54,295 nucleotides of DNA from Chloroflexota bacterium (lineage in GTDB: Bacteria; Chloroflexota; Anaerolineae; JAAEKA01). Below the pieces are notes generated by a model. That model did no database searches, was not told where the DNA came from, and worked only from the letters and a program-made list of their open reading frames with translations. Positions within the stretch are counted from its first letter, which is position 1, and every line of letters begins with the position of its first letter. The stretch is from NCBI GenBank assembly GCA_034717495.1, contig JAYELL010000006.1, forward strand, positions 1 through 54,295, read 5' to 3'. The position numbers were made by a program, and so were the translations under genes. This document shows, piece after piece, positions 43,339 to 52,041 of this stretch.

Positions 43339-44388
43339 ATGGCACCACAAAAGCTTGTTGTATGGAACATGCAATGGATGAATGACTTGTTTGGTCCCAA
43401 TAATCTGCCGCCGGCATTTCGGCCAGATGATGAAAAGCCGATCCACTTTGCCGGGACAACCATCCGCGAGCGGCGCAACAATCTTGCCGGTGTTATCGAC
43501 GACCTGGCGCCTGACCTGATGGTGATTGTCGAGGGTCCCAACCGAACGGGTGAGCTTCAGCTGTTTTTCGATACCGACATCAAGGGGGAGTGGCTAACTC
43601 AGGTTCAATACTCCAAGGGACAATCCCAGAACATCGGCCTTGCTGTTCGTATTGACCAAGGCAAATTTGACGATAAACCCTTCAGGTACTTCGACACCAA
43701 CAACCTGGACGCCTTCGATCCTTTCACGGTGGATACCGACGACGACGAAATCTCCGAAAACTATCATTTTGACCGGCGGCCTCTCTATGTTGAGATCAGG
43801 CCCAAGGAGGGCAGGAAATTCCGCATTCTTGGCCTTCATCTCAAGAGCAAGGGAATCTTCAAGGCCTACGAGTGGAGTAAATGGTGGTCCATGTCGGACG
43901 CCAACCGCCGGAAGATACTGGCTCAGGCGACTCAGTTACGGTTGGAGTTTCTTGATCCCTATTTGACGTCTACCAGGACCGGCAAAACGCCGATAATCGT
44001 TTGTGGTGATATCAACGATGGCCCGGGACTTGACGCCAGTGAAAAACGCTTGTATGGCAGTGCCGTCGAGCGGCTCATGGGCACAGTGTGGAAACCTGAA
44101 CTATGTCTCGGTAACGCCCTGTTCGACTCTCTGACGGAGAGGCAGCAGGAGAAGCTGGACTTTTCCAACCTGTCGACGACCAGCTTCCGCGATCCAATTT
44201 TCAATAACACCTATCATCATGTTTGGATCGATCATATCATATATTCCAAAAACATGCCGGTAGGCTGGGTGCGCGATGCAGACGTGCCAATGATCTACGC
44301 TGGTCAGCCGTTTCGGATCAGATACCCCCATGCATCCGATCACTATCCAGTGTTGGCGGAGATCGATACAAGGGAAGAGCCAGATTGA
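43339..44388 (+). CDS. Endonuclease/exonuclease/phosphatase family protein
   Basis: A 349-residue protein of the EEP (DNase I-like) superfamily, comprising metal-dependent phosphodiesterases acting on DNA, RNA, inositol phosphates or sphingomyelin. Visible motifs are VVWNMQWMND at the N-terminus (Asn ligand), MVIVEGPNR near 55 (metal-binding Glu), ILGLHLKSK near 170, VCGDINDGPG near 220 (catalytic GDxN type) and the closing ASDHYPVLAEI near 335 (SDH). No signal peptide is visible, so the target is intracellular. CGGAGGA precedes the ATG. The substrate cannot be decided. Confidence 0.88.
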   Translation: MAPQKLVVWNMQWMNDLFGPNNLPPAFRPDDEKPIHFAGTTIRERRNNLAGVIDDLAPDLMVIVEGPNRTGELQLFFDTDIKGEWLTQVQYSKGQSQNIGLAVRIDQGKFDDKPFRYFDTNNLDAFDPFTVDTDDDEISENYHFDRRPLYVEIRPKEGRKFRILGLHLKSKGIFKAYEWSKWWSMSDANRRKILAQATQLRLEFLDPYLTSTRTGKTPIIVCGDINDGPGLDASEKRLYGSAVERLMGTVWKPELCLGNALFDSLTERQQEKLDFSNLSTTSFRDPIFNNTYHHVWIDHIIYSKNMPVGWVRDADVPMIYAGQPFRIRYPHASDHYPVLAEIDTREEPD

Positions 44389-44432
44389 TCTCCGACTGAG
44401 GTAGTGAGCCCTCCCGGCGAAGGTTACTTGTC

Positions 44433-44470
44433 AAAAAATGCGACAGCCCCCGCTCAAGCAGGGGCTGTCG
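44433..44470 (-). terminator. Rho-independent terminator of the ferredoxin gene
   Basis: CGACAGCCCC (44441-44450) and GGGGCTGTCG (44461-44470) form a perfect 10-base stem. On the reverse strand the stem is followed within two bases by six Ts (44438-44433). It lies about 50 bases after the ferredoxin stop. On the forward strand the T-run is weak, so it may serve the nuclease gene only partly. Confidence 0.85.
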
Positions 44471-44519
44471 TGTTTACTGAATTGTAGGTTGACCGGGCAG
44501 CCGGCCGAGAGGGACTGGT

Positions 44520-44795
44520 CTAGGCCGCGTTCAGTGCGTCGTAGCCAGGACCTTCGGTGAAGAAATTTGCATTCAGCGCGATTGAAGGCTCATACTCGGC
44601 GGGCAGGTCTTCCTCGGGAAGAATCGCCTCGACCGGGCATTCGGGTACGCAGGCGCCACAGTCAATGCAGGTCTCGGGGTCAATGTAAAACCAGGGCCAT
44701 TCTTCCTCGGGAATGCCTGGAATGATGCACTCGACCGGGCAGACGTCAACGCAGGCCCCGTCGCGGATGCAGAGATCAAAGATTACGTGAGTCAT
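44520..44795 (-). CDS. Two-cluster bacterial-type ferredoxin
   Basis: A 91-residue electron carrier with two iron-sulfur motifs. The second is canonical (C43-x2-C46-x2-C49-x3-C53-P). The first reads C9-I-R-D12-G-A-C15-x3-C19-P-x2-C23, where Asp12 takes the place of the second cysteine. That pattern allows a [3Fe-4S] cluster or an Asp-ligated [4Fe-4S] cluster, as known in some archaeal and 7Fe ferredoxins. An acidic tail of about 30 residues follows. AGGAGGGC lies before the ATG. A small hairpin GGTGCGG-TGAA-CCGCACC (44872-44889) is upstream. Its redox partners are not adjacent. Confidence 0.93.
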   Translation of the reverse strand: MTHVIFDLCIRDGACVDVCPVECIIPGIPEEEWPWFYIDPETCIDCGACVPECPVEAILPEEDLPAEYEPSIALNANFFTEGPGYDALNAA

Positions 44796-45069
44796 AAAAC
44801 TTCGCCCTCCTGGTGGTGAGGATGTGTGCCACTAACGACAATGTGGATTGTTTCGACTGGTTTCCGCACCTGGTGCGGTGAACCGCACCGATTTTACCCG
44901 CAGTCCTATCAATTGTCAAAAAGCGAATCGATCGCGCAAAACAGCACAAATCTCCTTGAACCTGGCAAAAACCGGCGACCCCGAAGAAGATTCCAGAGAT
45001 GGCCGAAAACCCTGACCAGCTGGCCGAAAAAAGGCTGGATGCCGGCTTTTTGAAACGAGGTGGATCGAG

Positions 45070-45756
45070 CTAGCTTTCGGCCACGATCAACAGACCATCG
45101 GGGTCCAAAATTCCGATGCGCTTCCGGCCGATATCGATAAGGCCCTGCTTTTTCAGGTCGTTCAACACCTGGGTTGCTGTCTCGCGATAGGTACCAACGG
45201 TTTCCGCCAAATCCTGATGGGTGTACCCGGTGACCTCAAGTGTATCGTCTTCCTCAGCCAATTGCAGGAGTAGGGTGGCCAACCTGGCTGGAATGCCCTT
45301 GAAGGCCATCGTTTCGAGCCGCTGTTCGGCGTCCCGAAGGCGCCGGCTTGTGATGTCCAGCACCCTCAAGGCAACCTGAGGCTTGTTGAGGATCAAGCGC
45401 TCCAGATCTCTTCTACTCATCACACAGATCAGGCAATCCTCCATGGCTTCCGCGAAGGTGTTGTGCATTCGCTGCCCCAGTAGCGCCATCTCGCCGAACA
45501 AGGTCCCCGGGCCCAGCGAGGCGATGACCAGTTTTTTACCGTCCGGGGAAATGCGATAAAGCTGGACACGACCTGTTTTCAGGATGAAGAGCACCTCGCC
45601 TGTTTCTTCTGGTCGATAGAAGACCTTTCCCTTTCTGACGGTGCTCATGGTCGTGATTCGGTCCAACTCTTCCATCTCCCGGGAGGAGAGATCCTGAAAC
45701 ACCTCCATGTCGGATAGGTATCCTATTTTTCTCTGTGTATTGATCGCGGTGACCAT
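45070..45756 (-). CDS. Crp/Fnr family transcription regulator
   Basis: A 228-residue regulator with an N-terminal cyclic-nucleotide-binding-like beta barrel (about 15-130), a long dimer helix and a C-terminal winged helix-turn-helix (about 160-222). [12 protein letters not shown] near 83 corresponds to the phosphate-binding cassette, so an effector such as a cyclic nucleotide is possible. The Fnr cysteine set is absent. The recognition helix is in [24 protein letters not shown], close to the CRP-type E-T-R/S pattern. AAAGGAG precedes the ATG. It follows the ACT-domain gene by 76 bases on the same strand. Confidence 0.93.
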   Translation of the reverse strand: MVTAINTQRKIGYLSDMEVFQDLSSREMEELDRITTMSTVRKGKVFYRPEETGEVLFILKTGRVQLYRISPDGKKLVIASLGPGTLFGEMALLGQRMHNTFAEAMEDCLICVMSRRDLERLILNKPQVALRVLDITSRRLRDAEQRLETMAFKGIPARLATLLLQLAEEDDTLEVTGYTHQDLAETVGTYRETATQVLNDLKKQGLIDIGRKRIGILDPDGLLIVAES

Positions 45757-45832
45757 CTCTAACCGCTCCTTTCTTCTCCGAAATGACGCTCAAGCGCTTT
45801 CTCGTTTTTACCTTAGATGACGCGAACGGTGT

Positions 45833-46225
45833 TTATTTTACCGGCGCAATCTGATGGCCGGAGTCTTGAAGTACATGGATTGCCTCGTCAAACTGTTCCG
45901 ATTTAACCATTAGATAATCGGTATCATGGGTGGAGATGGCGAAGATGCTGATAGCAGCGTCGGCCAGCGGCGATGCCAAAGAGGAGAGGATGCCTGTCAG
46001 CGAAAAATCGAGCGGTCCAACCACTCTGAGGCAGCGCCAACCGCTATTACAGGTCAAACCCTCGGGCAGGATATCTGCAGAGCAAACCACCGATAGCTCT
46101 TTTTCGCCTTTCGTAACGCTGAAGAACTCGCTGTCCAGGAACCATTCTGGCAGCGGTGTCAGGGGTGATAGGCGACAAATGGCAAAGGTGTCGGGTAGAA
46201 TCTGCACGGTGAGCGAATCACCCAT
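45833..46225 (-). CDS. ACT-domain protein
   Basis: A 130-residue protein that resembles stand-alone double ACT proteins (aspartokinase-type ACT), small regulators that often bind amino acids. The second half carries the typical ACT strand-helix pattern: WRCLRVVGPLDFSLTGILSS, an SPLADAAISIFAISTHDTDYLMVKSE region and the final helix FDEAIHVLQDSGHQI. The N-terminal half is a second, more divergent ACT unit. GGAAAG precedes the ATG. It is transcribed with the Crp/Fnr gene from a near-consensus promoter. Its ligand is unknown. Confidence 0.85.
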   Translation of the reverse strand: MGDSLTVQILPDTFAICRLSPLTPLPEWFLDSEFFSVTKGEKELSVVCSADILPEGLTCNSGWRCLRVVGPLDFSLTGILSSLASPLADAAISIFAISTHDTDYLMVKSEQFDEAIHVLQDSGHQIAPVK

Positions 46226-46265
46226 GATGAATTATCTTTCCAGGAATCAGTTTGACTCTGCCTGC

Positions 46266-46294
46266 ATTCTAACCCATAATACCGGGACCGTCAA
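46266..46294 (-). promoter_or_regulatory. Sigma-70 promoter of the ACT-Crp operon
   Basis: On the reverse strand, TTGACG (46294-46289) and TAGAAT (46271-46266) are separated by 17 bases. Transcription would start near 46259, about 34 bases before the ATG at 46225. Confidence 0.75.
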
Positions 46295-46448
46295 TCCGTT
46301 TTCATTTGCGGTCTCACAGTTGAGCTTCACGTCTGGAAGTGGTACCTGCCCAGTTGGATTCCTGCCGCAACCTGGTTATCCAGGCAGGCGGGAGGAAGGG
46401 GTGGCCCGGGCTTTCCGAACCGCAGGACCGCTGCAGGAGGGCAATCGA

Positions 46449-47609
46449 TTGAAACCCCATTCAATACGGACGGGATGGATGATTCCGTTGTTGATTCTGG
46501 CTATTGCGGTTTCTGGCTGTGCCGGTTCTTTACCATCCTCTTCCGGTCAAGTTGGAACAGCAGCGCCGGCGGTAGGGCAAAGGGCACTTTCCGCAATGGC
46601 AACGCCCAAACCGGAACGGGAGGTGCCCGCGTCTGCGGTCACGCCTGAACCTGCCGCGACCGAGGAGCCCATGGTAACCCCGGCGATAGCCACCGAGGTG
46701 GCTGTGGTGGAGCTAGCTCTGACTGGTCCCGCTTCCGAACGTAGGGCGGAGCTTTCCGGTTTGGCCTGGTATGGAGACACCCTGGTTTTGTTGCCCCAAT
46801 ACCCCGATCTCTATGATGGCGTGTTTGCACTCTCGAAGGCCGATATTCTGGCGAATCTGGATAGCCGCTCCAGCGAACCGTTGACACCCATGCAGATTCC
46901 CCTGCTGGCGCCAGGCCTGGTCGCGCTTCCCGGCTACGAGGGTACGGAAGCAATCGGCTTTCATGGTTCCAATGTCTATGTGACAGTCGAAGCGCGCCTG
47001 GGGTCGGGCATGCTTGGCTACCTGATTCGGGGCGACGCCGCGCCCGATTTGAGTCAATTGCGTCTCGATGTGGCATCGGCTGTGTCCATCGAACCGCAAG
47101 CGCGGATCGGCAATTTCAGCGATGAGACCCTGGTCGTCGGTGACAATCTTGTTGCAACGGTCTATGAAGCCAATGGCGCCAACGTGAATCCCCAGCCGGC
47201 CGCCCATCTGTTCGACAGCGGTTTGCAGGATAGAGGAACGCTTGTCTTTCCCAACGTCGAGTATCGCGTCACCGACGCGACTGCCCTGGATGACAGGGAC
47301 CGCTTCTGGGCCATCAACTTCTTCTTTCCGGGAGATGTCAACAAGATCGACCCGGCGCCAGATCCACTAGTGATCAGGTATGGCGAGGGATATAGCCATG
47401 GTCGGAATATTGCCGTTGAGCGTTTACTGGAGTTCGAAGTAGCGGACGACGGTATAGCGCTTGTCGAGAGGCCCCCGCTTCAGCTGCAGCTTCTGGGCGA
47501 CATGAGTGCGCGCAACTGGGAGGGCATCGTGCGGCTGGATGATCGAGGCTTCCTATTGGTAACCGACACCTATCCACGAACGATGTTGGGCTTCGTGCCG
47601 TGGCCGTGA
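46449..47609 (+). CDS. Lipoprotein of unknown function, possible beta-propeller
   Basis: A 386-residue exported lipoprotein. The TTG at 46449 is preferred because AGGAGGG lies about nine bases upstream; an ATG at 46479 also works. The signal peptide MIPLLILAIAVSGC ends in lipobox VSGC. A linker rich in Ala, Pro, Thr and Glu follows to about residue 100. The rest (SGLAWYGDTLVLLPQYPD ... NWEGIVRLDDRGFLLVTD) repeats short strands and resembles esterase-like phytase or SdiA-regulated propellers, but I cannot confirm the family. Longer frames from 45930 run antisense through the ACT gene and are not used. A terminator follows. Confidence 0.75.
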   Translation: MKPHSIRTGWMIPLLILAIAVSGCAGSLPSSSGQVGTAAPAVGQRALSAMATPKPEREVPASAVTPEPAATEEPMVTPAIATEVAVVELALTGPASERRAELSGLAWYGDTLVLLPQYPDLYDGVFALSKADILANLDSRSSEPLTPMQIPLLAPGLVALPGYEGTEAIGFHGSNVYVTVEARLGSGMLGYLIRGDAAPDLSQLRLDVASAVSIEPQARIGNFSDETLVVGDNLVATVYEANGANVNPQPAAHLFDSGLQDRGTLVFPNVEYRVTDATALDDRDRFWAINFFFPGDVNKIDPAPDPLVIRYGEGYSHGRNIAVERLLEFEVADDGIALVERPPLQLQLLGDMSARNWEGIVRLDDRGFLLVTDTYPRTMLGFVPWP

Positions 47610-47624
47610 ACATCTGGATAAACG

Positions 47625-47656
47625 AACCCCCAGGGTATGGGCAGCCCTGGGGGTTT
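47625..47656 (+). terminator. Probable terminator after the lipoprotein gene
   Basis: AACCCCCAGGG (47625-47635) pairs perfectly with CCCTGGGGGTT (47645-47655) around a nine-base loop, followed by a short run of three Ts. It lies 16 bases after the stop codon. Confidence 0.65.
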
Positions 47657-48100
47657 CGCAAGGAGGAGGAAAATGTTGACATCCTCCATCTCAGATGCTA
47701 CACTGACCAAAATGTGGCCCCACCCAAGGATGTGCCGCAGCACTGTCCTGAGCGTAGCCGAAGTGTGACGCTGACAAACGCTGATACTCGCTGATGGACG
47801 CTGATCAATCCAAACAAGAGTAGCACGCCAGCACGCTACGCCAGCAGGCGTGCCGAGAGGCAGCAAGTGGTGCGTGACGTCAGCAGACGGTGCGTGAGCT
47901 AGAAGATCAGCGACCTCTGCGCCGAAGGTCTGCGTAAATCAGCGGTAAAAAGAAAAAACCATAACTGCAGCGTTGTCCTGAGCGCAGTCGAAGGGACCTG
48001 TGCTGAGTAAAGCCGAAGTACCTGTTCTGGCTTGTCCAGGTTAGAGCTAATCCAATCAGAATCGAAAAGGAGCGAAGGCGTTTATCGCGCTGACATCTGT
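47657..48100. repeat. Gene-free region with degenerate dispersed repeats
   Basis: No gene is supported here. CTGTCCTGAGCGTAGCCGAAG (47744 region) and TTGTCCTGAGCGCAGTCGAAG (47974 region) are two copies of one word, and a third related form is at about 20766-20820. Between them are GACGCTGA/CGCTGAT words (47769-47812), two GTGCGTGA words near 47871 and 47890, and AGATCAGCGACCTCTGCG. The same words in another order occur at 20700-20760, so this is a class of decaying dispersed intergenic repeats. AAAAGGAG at 48065-48072 lies upstream of the next gene. Confidence 0.65.
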
Positions 48101-49525
48101 ATGAAACTACCGAAGATCATTCAAGGCGGAATGGGCGTTGCCATCTCCGACTGGAACCTGGCCAGAACGGTGTCGATGCAGGGCCATTTGGGAGTCGTTT
48201 CGGGGACGGGGATTGCCCTGATCATGATTTCGCGATTGATGGAAGGGGATAAAGAAGGGCATACTCGGCGGGCATTGAGTCGTTTTCCCTTTCAAGAGCC
48301 GGTTCAACGCATTCTGGATAAGTATTTTGTCCCCGAACCCAAAACTCCACGGTCGCCTTACAAACACCCGCCGATGTGGACCCTCAACCCGTCCAAAGCG
48401 CTCGACGAGCTGACCGTCATTGGCAATTTCGTCGAGGTATTTCTGGCAAAGGAGGGGCACCAGAACGCGGTGGGGCTCAACCTGTTGGAGAAGTTACAGA
48501 TGCCGATGATGGCCTCTCTTTACGGGGCGATGCTGGCGGAGATAGACTTCGTGATCATAGGAGCCGGCATCCCGGTGCAAATTCCCGGCATCCTGGACAA
48601 GCTGGCCGACCACCAGGCGGTCAGCTATCGACTCGATGTGCAGGGCGCGGCCCCGGGGGATGATGTTCGCCTTCACTTTGATCCCCAAGTTGTTTTTCCC
48701 GGCGTCGTGGAAAAGATAGGCCGGCTGCCCCGCCCCTATTTTTTGCCAATCATCTCCTCGGTGGTGCTGGGGAAGGCCCTGATCAAACGGGCAACGGGCA
48801 AGATAGACGGTTTCGTCGTCGAAGCGCCCACAGCTGGCGGGCACAACGCTCCCCCCAGGGGACCGATGCACCTGGATGAAGGGGGCGAGCCGATCTACGG
48901 GAAGAAAGATGCGGTAGACTTCAACAAGATCAAACAGCTTGGCCGGCCTTTTTGGCTGGCCGGCGGCTACGACAGCCCAGAGAAACTGCAGTACGCACTG
49001 GATGTTGGAGCGACCGGTATTCAAGTCGGCACCGCTTTTGGCTATTGCGCCGAATCGGCCATGGATGAAACACTCAAAAACCGCGTTATCCAAGAAGTCC
49101 TCGATCAAACCATAGAAGTGCGCACCGATCCCCTCGTTTCGCCAACCGGCTACCCCTTCAAAGTGGTCCAATTGGAAGGGACCCTGTCAGATACGGAGAT
49201 TTACCAGGACCGGATTCGGGTGTGCGATGTCGGGATGCTGCGACATCTCTACAAACGAGCGGATGGAAAGGTTGGGTTACGCTGTCCGGCCGAACCGGTA
49301 GAGCAATACCTGGCAAAAGGGGGGGAACTGGAGGATACAGTCGAAAGAGGCTGCCTGTGCAACAGTCTAGCCGCCATTGCAGGCTTTCCTCAGCATCGAA
49401 AAGATGGTTACGTAGAACCGTCGATAATCACTGCCGGGGATGGGCTGCTAGACATCGGCAAATTTATCAAACCTGGCCATCACAGCTATACAGTCCGGGA
49501 TGTGCTTGACTATCTGACCGGATGA
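48101..49525 (+). CDS. Nitronate monooxygenase-like FMN protein
   Basis: A 474-residue flavoprotein of the nitronate monooxygenase/2-nitropropane dioxygenase superfamily, which oxidises alkyl nitronates with FMN in a TIM barrel. Motifs are KIIQGGMGVAISDW at the N-terminus, DFVIIGAGIP near 155, VEAPTAGGHNAPPRG near 245 (FMN and active-site His) and FWLAGGYDSPEKLQYALDVGATGIQVGTAFGYC near 287-320 (as region). It is longer than typical class I enzymes (about 350) because of a Cys-containing C-terminal extension. Some related proteins act as enoyl reductases. ATG 48101 is the first good start; the AAAAGGAG 30 bases upstream has no start codon at normal spacing. Confidence 0.88.
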   Translation: MKLPKIIQGGMGVAISDWNLARTVSMQGHLGVVSGTGIALIMISRLMEGDKEGHTRRALSRFPFQEPVQRILDKYFVPEPKTPRSPYKHPPMWTLNPSKALDELTVIGNFVEVFLAKEGHQNAVGLNLLEKLQMPMMASLYGAMLAEIDFVIIGAGIPVQIPGILDKLADHQAVSYRLDVQGAAPGDDVRLHFDPQVVFPGVVEKIGRLPRPYFLPIISSVVLGKALIKRATGKIDGFVVEAPTAGGHNAPPRGPMHLDEGGEPIYGKKDAVDFNKIKQLGRPFWLAGGYDSPEKLQYALDVGATGIQVGTAFGYCAESAMDETLKNRVIQEVLDQTIEVRTDPLVSPTGYPFKVVQLEGTLSDTEIYQDRIRVCDVGMLRHLYKRADGKVGLRCPAEPVEQYLAKGGELEDTVERGCLCNSLAAIAGFPQHRKDGYVEPSIITAGDGLLDIGKFIKPGHHSYTVRDVLDYLTG

Positions 49526-49586
49526 AGCGTTCATAACTCATGTTATGCTATTGCTGGCTCGCTGATGCAGGTTATGGGTTTAACCC

Positions 49587-49624
49587 ACCCCCCGGCCCCC
49601 TCCCAAACTGGGAGAGGGAGAGGT
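49587..49624. repeat. Short C/G-rich inverted repeat
   Basis: CCCTCCC and GGGAGAGGG words around AAACT (49597-49618) form an imperfect hairpin within a CCACCCCCCGGCCCCCTCCC tract. It lies between convergent genes and resembles a common short dispersed repeat seen in many GC-rich genomes. The remaining gap to 49748 shows nothing else. Confidence 0.5.
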
Positions 49625-49748
49625 CATGAGACCGACCCGATGGGGTAAATCGCCTGGCCGGATCTGTCTGAAACGAAACGGTTCCACGCTTTTGCTCTCA
49701 TCCACCGCTATCGCTGACCTTTCCTCCTCCTGCTTCCCACTCCAATCT

Positions 49749-51269
49749 TTACTCTTGACCATAACCTCTCAGCAATTCGATCAGTAACCGCGTGCCATAA
49801 CCCGTGCCGCCACGCACCGAGTAGGGACCCTGCTCATCCTGCCAGGAAGCGCCTGCCACGTCCAGATGTGCCCAGGGATAACCTTCAGCGAACTCCTTCA
49901 GAAAGAGGGCAGCGTTAATGGCACCACCGTAGGCACCGCCGCTGTTTTTCATGTCCGCTACATCACTATCGATCAGCTTTCGGTAGGGTTTGTAGATGGG
50001 CATCGGCCAGAGCGGCTCTCCCGCCAGCTGGCCGGCATCGCTCAGGCGGCCGCGCAGCTCGTCGTTGTCACAGAACAAACCGGCTATCTTGCGGCCCAGC
50101 GCGATCCCGATCGACCCTGTCAGCGTCGCGATATCGACAACGGCTGCCGGATCAAAACGTTGCGCGTAGCAGAGGGCATCGGCAAGAACCTGACGTCCCT
50201 CGGCGTCCGTGCTGATGATCTCCACAGTCTTTCCGTTCATGGCGGTCAACACGTCGCCGGGCTTGATGGCTCTGCCGCTGGGCATGTTCTCGGTGGCCGG
50301 GATGATCCCCACCGCGTGGATGGGCAGGTTGAGTAAGGCCGTGGCCACCAGAGCGGCCGCGGTGGCGCCGCCGCCGCCCATGTCGTTTTTCATCTTCCAC
50401 ATGTTCGTCTTGGGCTTGAGGCTGATGCCACCCGTATCGAAGGTGATGGCCTTGCCCACCAATACCACGGTGGTGAGGTCGCCAGCGTTCCTGCCCTTCG
50501 GAAGATGCTCCAGGACGATGAACTGTCCTTCCTGGTCGCTGCCCTGGGCGATGCCGAGGAAAGATCCCGCGCCCATCTCGGCCATTTCGGCCTCTCCCAA
50601 AACCTCCACCCGCAGACCGGCCTGCTGGCCTCGTTCGCTGACGCGCCGGGACAATTCTCCTGGCGTGAGAAAGTTACTGGGTTCGTTGGCAAGATCCCGG
50701 GCCCAATTGGTTGCTTCACCATAGACCTGCCCTATGCTGGCATTCTCTCGCAACGAGTCCAGCCTGGAGTCGTCCACTTCCACGACAGTGACCTGGCTGA
50801 CGCCCAATCCCGTTTCTTCAGGTTTGTTATCGCGATCGTAGCCGTCGAAGCGGTAGAGGCCGAGGAAAGTGCCTTCCACGACTGCCTGGGCGGCCCGTCC
50901 GTAATCGAGATCGCCCTGTCCCGCGCCATGGACGATGGTACTGTAGCGGGAAACGCCAAGCTTTCGCGCCCGGCGTGCCGCGGCTGCCGCGGCCTGGCGA
51001 GCCCGGTCGAGGTCAAAAATTTCCGCCTTTCCCAGACCTGTAATCAACACCCGCGGCGCGGGCATCGCTCCCTGGCTGTAGATCAGGTGGGTTTCGCCCA
51101 GACGCCCCCTAAAGTCTTTTTCCTCAATCAGCTGTGTGATGAGTCCGTTGAGCGCCTGGTCGACCGCTTTGAGTGCGCCGCCAGGCGTCGATACGCCCTC
51201 GAACAGATTGACGACCACCAGTTCGGTGTCTTCCTCCTGGATCAGACCTTGTTTGACGTGGATTTGCAT
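49749..51269 (-). CDS. pepA: Leucyl aminopeptidase (M17)
   Basis: A 506-residue cytosolic metallo-aminopeptidase removing N-terminal residues, normal length. The N-terminal macro-like domain is followed by the catalytic domain with the lysine motif GKAITFDTGGISLKP near 270, KNDMGGGGA near 292 and STDAEGRQVLADAL near 355; the last is usually NTDAEGR. The active-site arginine and metal ligands are present. AAAGG precedes the ATG. A uracil-DNA glycosylase gene ends 36 bases upstream on the same strand. Together with PepF and the M19 dipeptidase it would degrade imported peptides. Confidence 0.95.
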   Translation of the reverse strand: MQIHVKQGLIQEEDTELVVVNLFEGVSTPGGALKAVDQALNGLITQLIEEKDFRGRLGETHLIYSQGAMPAPRVLITGLGKAEIFDLDRARQAAAAAARRARKLGVSRYSTIVHGAGQGDLDYGRAAQAVVEGTFLGLYRFDGYDRDNKPEETGLGVSQVTVVEVDDSRLDSLRENASIGQVYGEATNWARDLANEPSNFLTPGELSRRVSERGQQAGLRVEVLGEAEMAEMGAGSFLGIAQGSDQEGQFIVLEHLPKGRNAGDLTTVVLVGKAITFDTGGISLKPKTNMWKMKNDMGGGGATAAALVATALLNLPIHAVGIIPATENMPSGRAIKPGDVLTAMNGKTVEIISTDAEGRQVLADALCYAQRFDPAAVVDIATLTGSIGIALGRKIAGLFCDNDELRGRLSDAGQLAGEPLWPMPIYKPYRKLIDSDVADMKNSGGAYGGAINAALFLKEFAEGYPWAHLDVAGASWQDEQGPYSVRGGTGYGTRLLIELLRGYGQE

Positions 51270-51305
51270 AGTGTGCCTTTCTGAAGTGGTTGGATGTGTG
51301 TGATT

Positions 51306-51962
51306 TCAACTGTTTCGGATCTTCCCGCGCAGCCGTGACAGCTCTTTGATGGCGTGCTGGAGAAGCTCCTTGTTCGATGGTTGATTGACCCATTGGGATG
51401 CACCCGACGGATGGGGAAGGGGGACGAGACAGGTCTCTGCCGGCAGGTGGTTGCGTGCCCACTCTGTCAGCGCAGGATCGTCAGCGGGGCGCTCAATCGT
51501 CCGTCCGACCGTCGTTGCCAATGTTACCTTGCCACCAATAAACCGGGTGATGGCCAGCCGGCCAACGGGCAGCACGACCGCGGGTTGAACCAGGGCCAGT
51601 TCCTGTTCCAACCATGGCCGGCAGAGGTGCTGCTCTGCCCGGATGGGTACACGATCGCCGCGCCCGTTGGCGTGGGGGCCGGGATAGCATTTTGTGACGG
51701 CGGTCATGTAGCTGGTGGCACGAAAGTCCTGCTCTTGCCATCCAGCCTGGGCCAGCCATTGAAAGAGTCGTTTGCCGGAAGGACCGCTGAAAGGGAGCCG
51801 TGTCTGCATTGTTTCCACCCGCCCCGGGGCCTGTCCGACGATCATCAAGCTGGCGCTGTCCGGTCCGCTGAAGATCGGAGGAGAGACCACCGAGTATCCG
51901 GCATCAAGGCATAACCGGCAGGCGTCCAAACGATCTTTCGGTGAACGCGGGCTTTCAAGCAT
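51306..51962 (-). CDS. Family 4-like uracil-DNA glycosylase
   Basis: A 218-residue DNA repair enzyme of the [4Fe-4S] uracil-DNA glycosylase type, which removes uracil from DNA. The first cluster cysteines are in DACRLCLDAG near the N-terminus, and further cysteines are at TKCYPG and HLCRPW. The active-site motif is VGQAPGRVETMQTRLPFSG (usually GEAPGxxE), followed by SGKRLFQWL. The last motif is LPHPSGASQW. The ATG at 51962 lies ten bases after a TATAAT box, so the messenger would be almost leaderless. pepA follows by 36 bases. Confidence 0.88.
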   Translation of the reverse strand: MLESPRSPKDRLDACRLCLDAGYSVVSPPIFSGPDSASLMIVGQAPGRVETMQTRLPFSGPSGKRLFQWLAQAGWQEQDFRATSYMTAVTKCYPGPHANGRGDRVPIRAEQHLCRPWLEQELALVQPAVVLPVGRLAITRFIGGKVTLATTVGRTIERPADDPALTEWARNHLPAETCLVPLPHPSGASQWVNQPSNKELLQHAIKELSRLRGKIRNS

Positions 51963-51972
51963 AATGCCGCTG

Positions 51973-51978
51973 ATTATA
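51973..51978 (-). promoter_or_regulatory. Extended -10 promoter of the uracil-DNA glycosylase gene
   Basis: On the reverse strand TGGTATAAT is a perfect extended -10 box with its TATAAT at 51978-51973. No good -35 box is seen. Transcription would start about four bases before the ATG at 51962. Confidence 0.6.
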
Positions 51979-52011
51979 CCATACAAGAGAGGTAAGGGCA
52001 TCGTGAACCGG

Positions 52012-52041
52012 TTGGCAATCCGCGGTGCGGAAGCGTATAAT
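52012..52041 (+). promoter_or_regulatory. Sigma-70 promoter of the membrane dipeptidase gene
   Basis: TTGGCA (52012-52017) and TATAAT (52036-52041) are separated by 18 bases. Transcription would start near 52048, leaving a leader of about 170 bases. Confidence 0.65.

Noticed and set aside
44872-44889. GGTGCGG-TGAA-CCGCACC hairpin upstream of ferredoxin
   Set aside because: Only seven base pairs and no T-run. It may be an operator, but nothing else supports a function.
45930-46448. Long N-terminal extension of the lipoprotein frame
   Set aside because: It runs antisense through the ACT gene and its promoter. The signal peptide with lipobox begins at 46449-46479 behind AGGAGGG.
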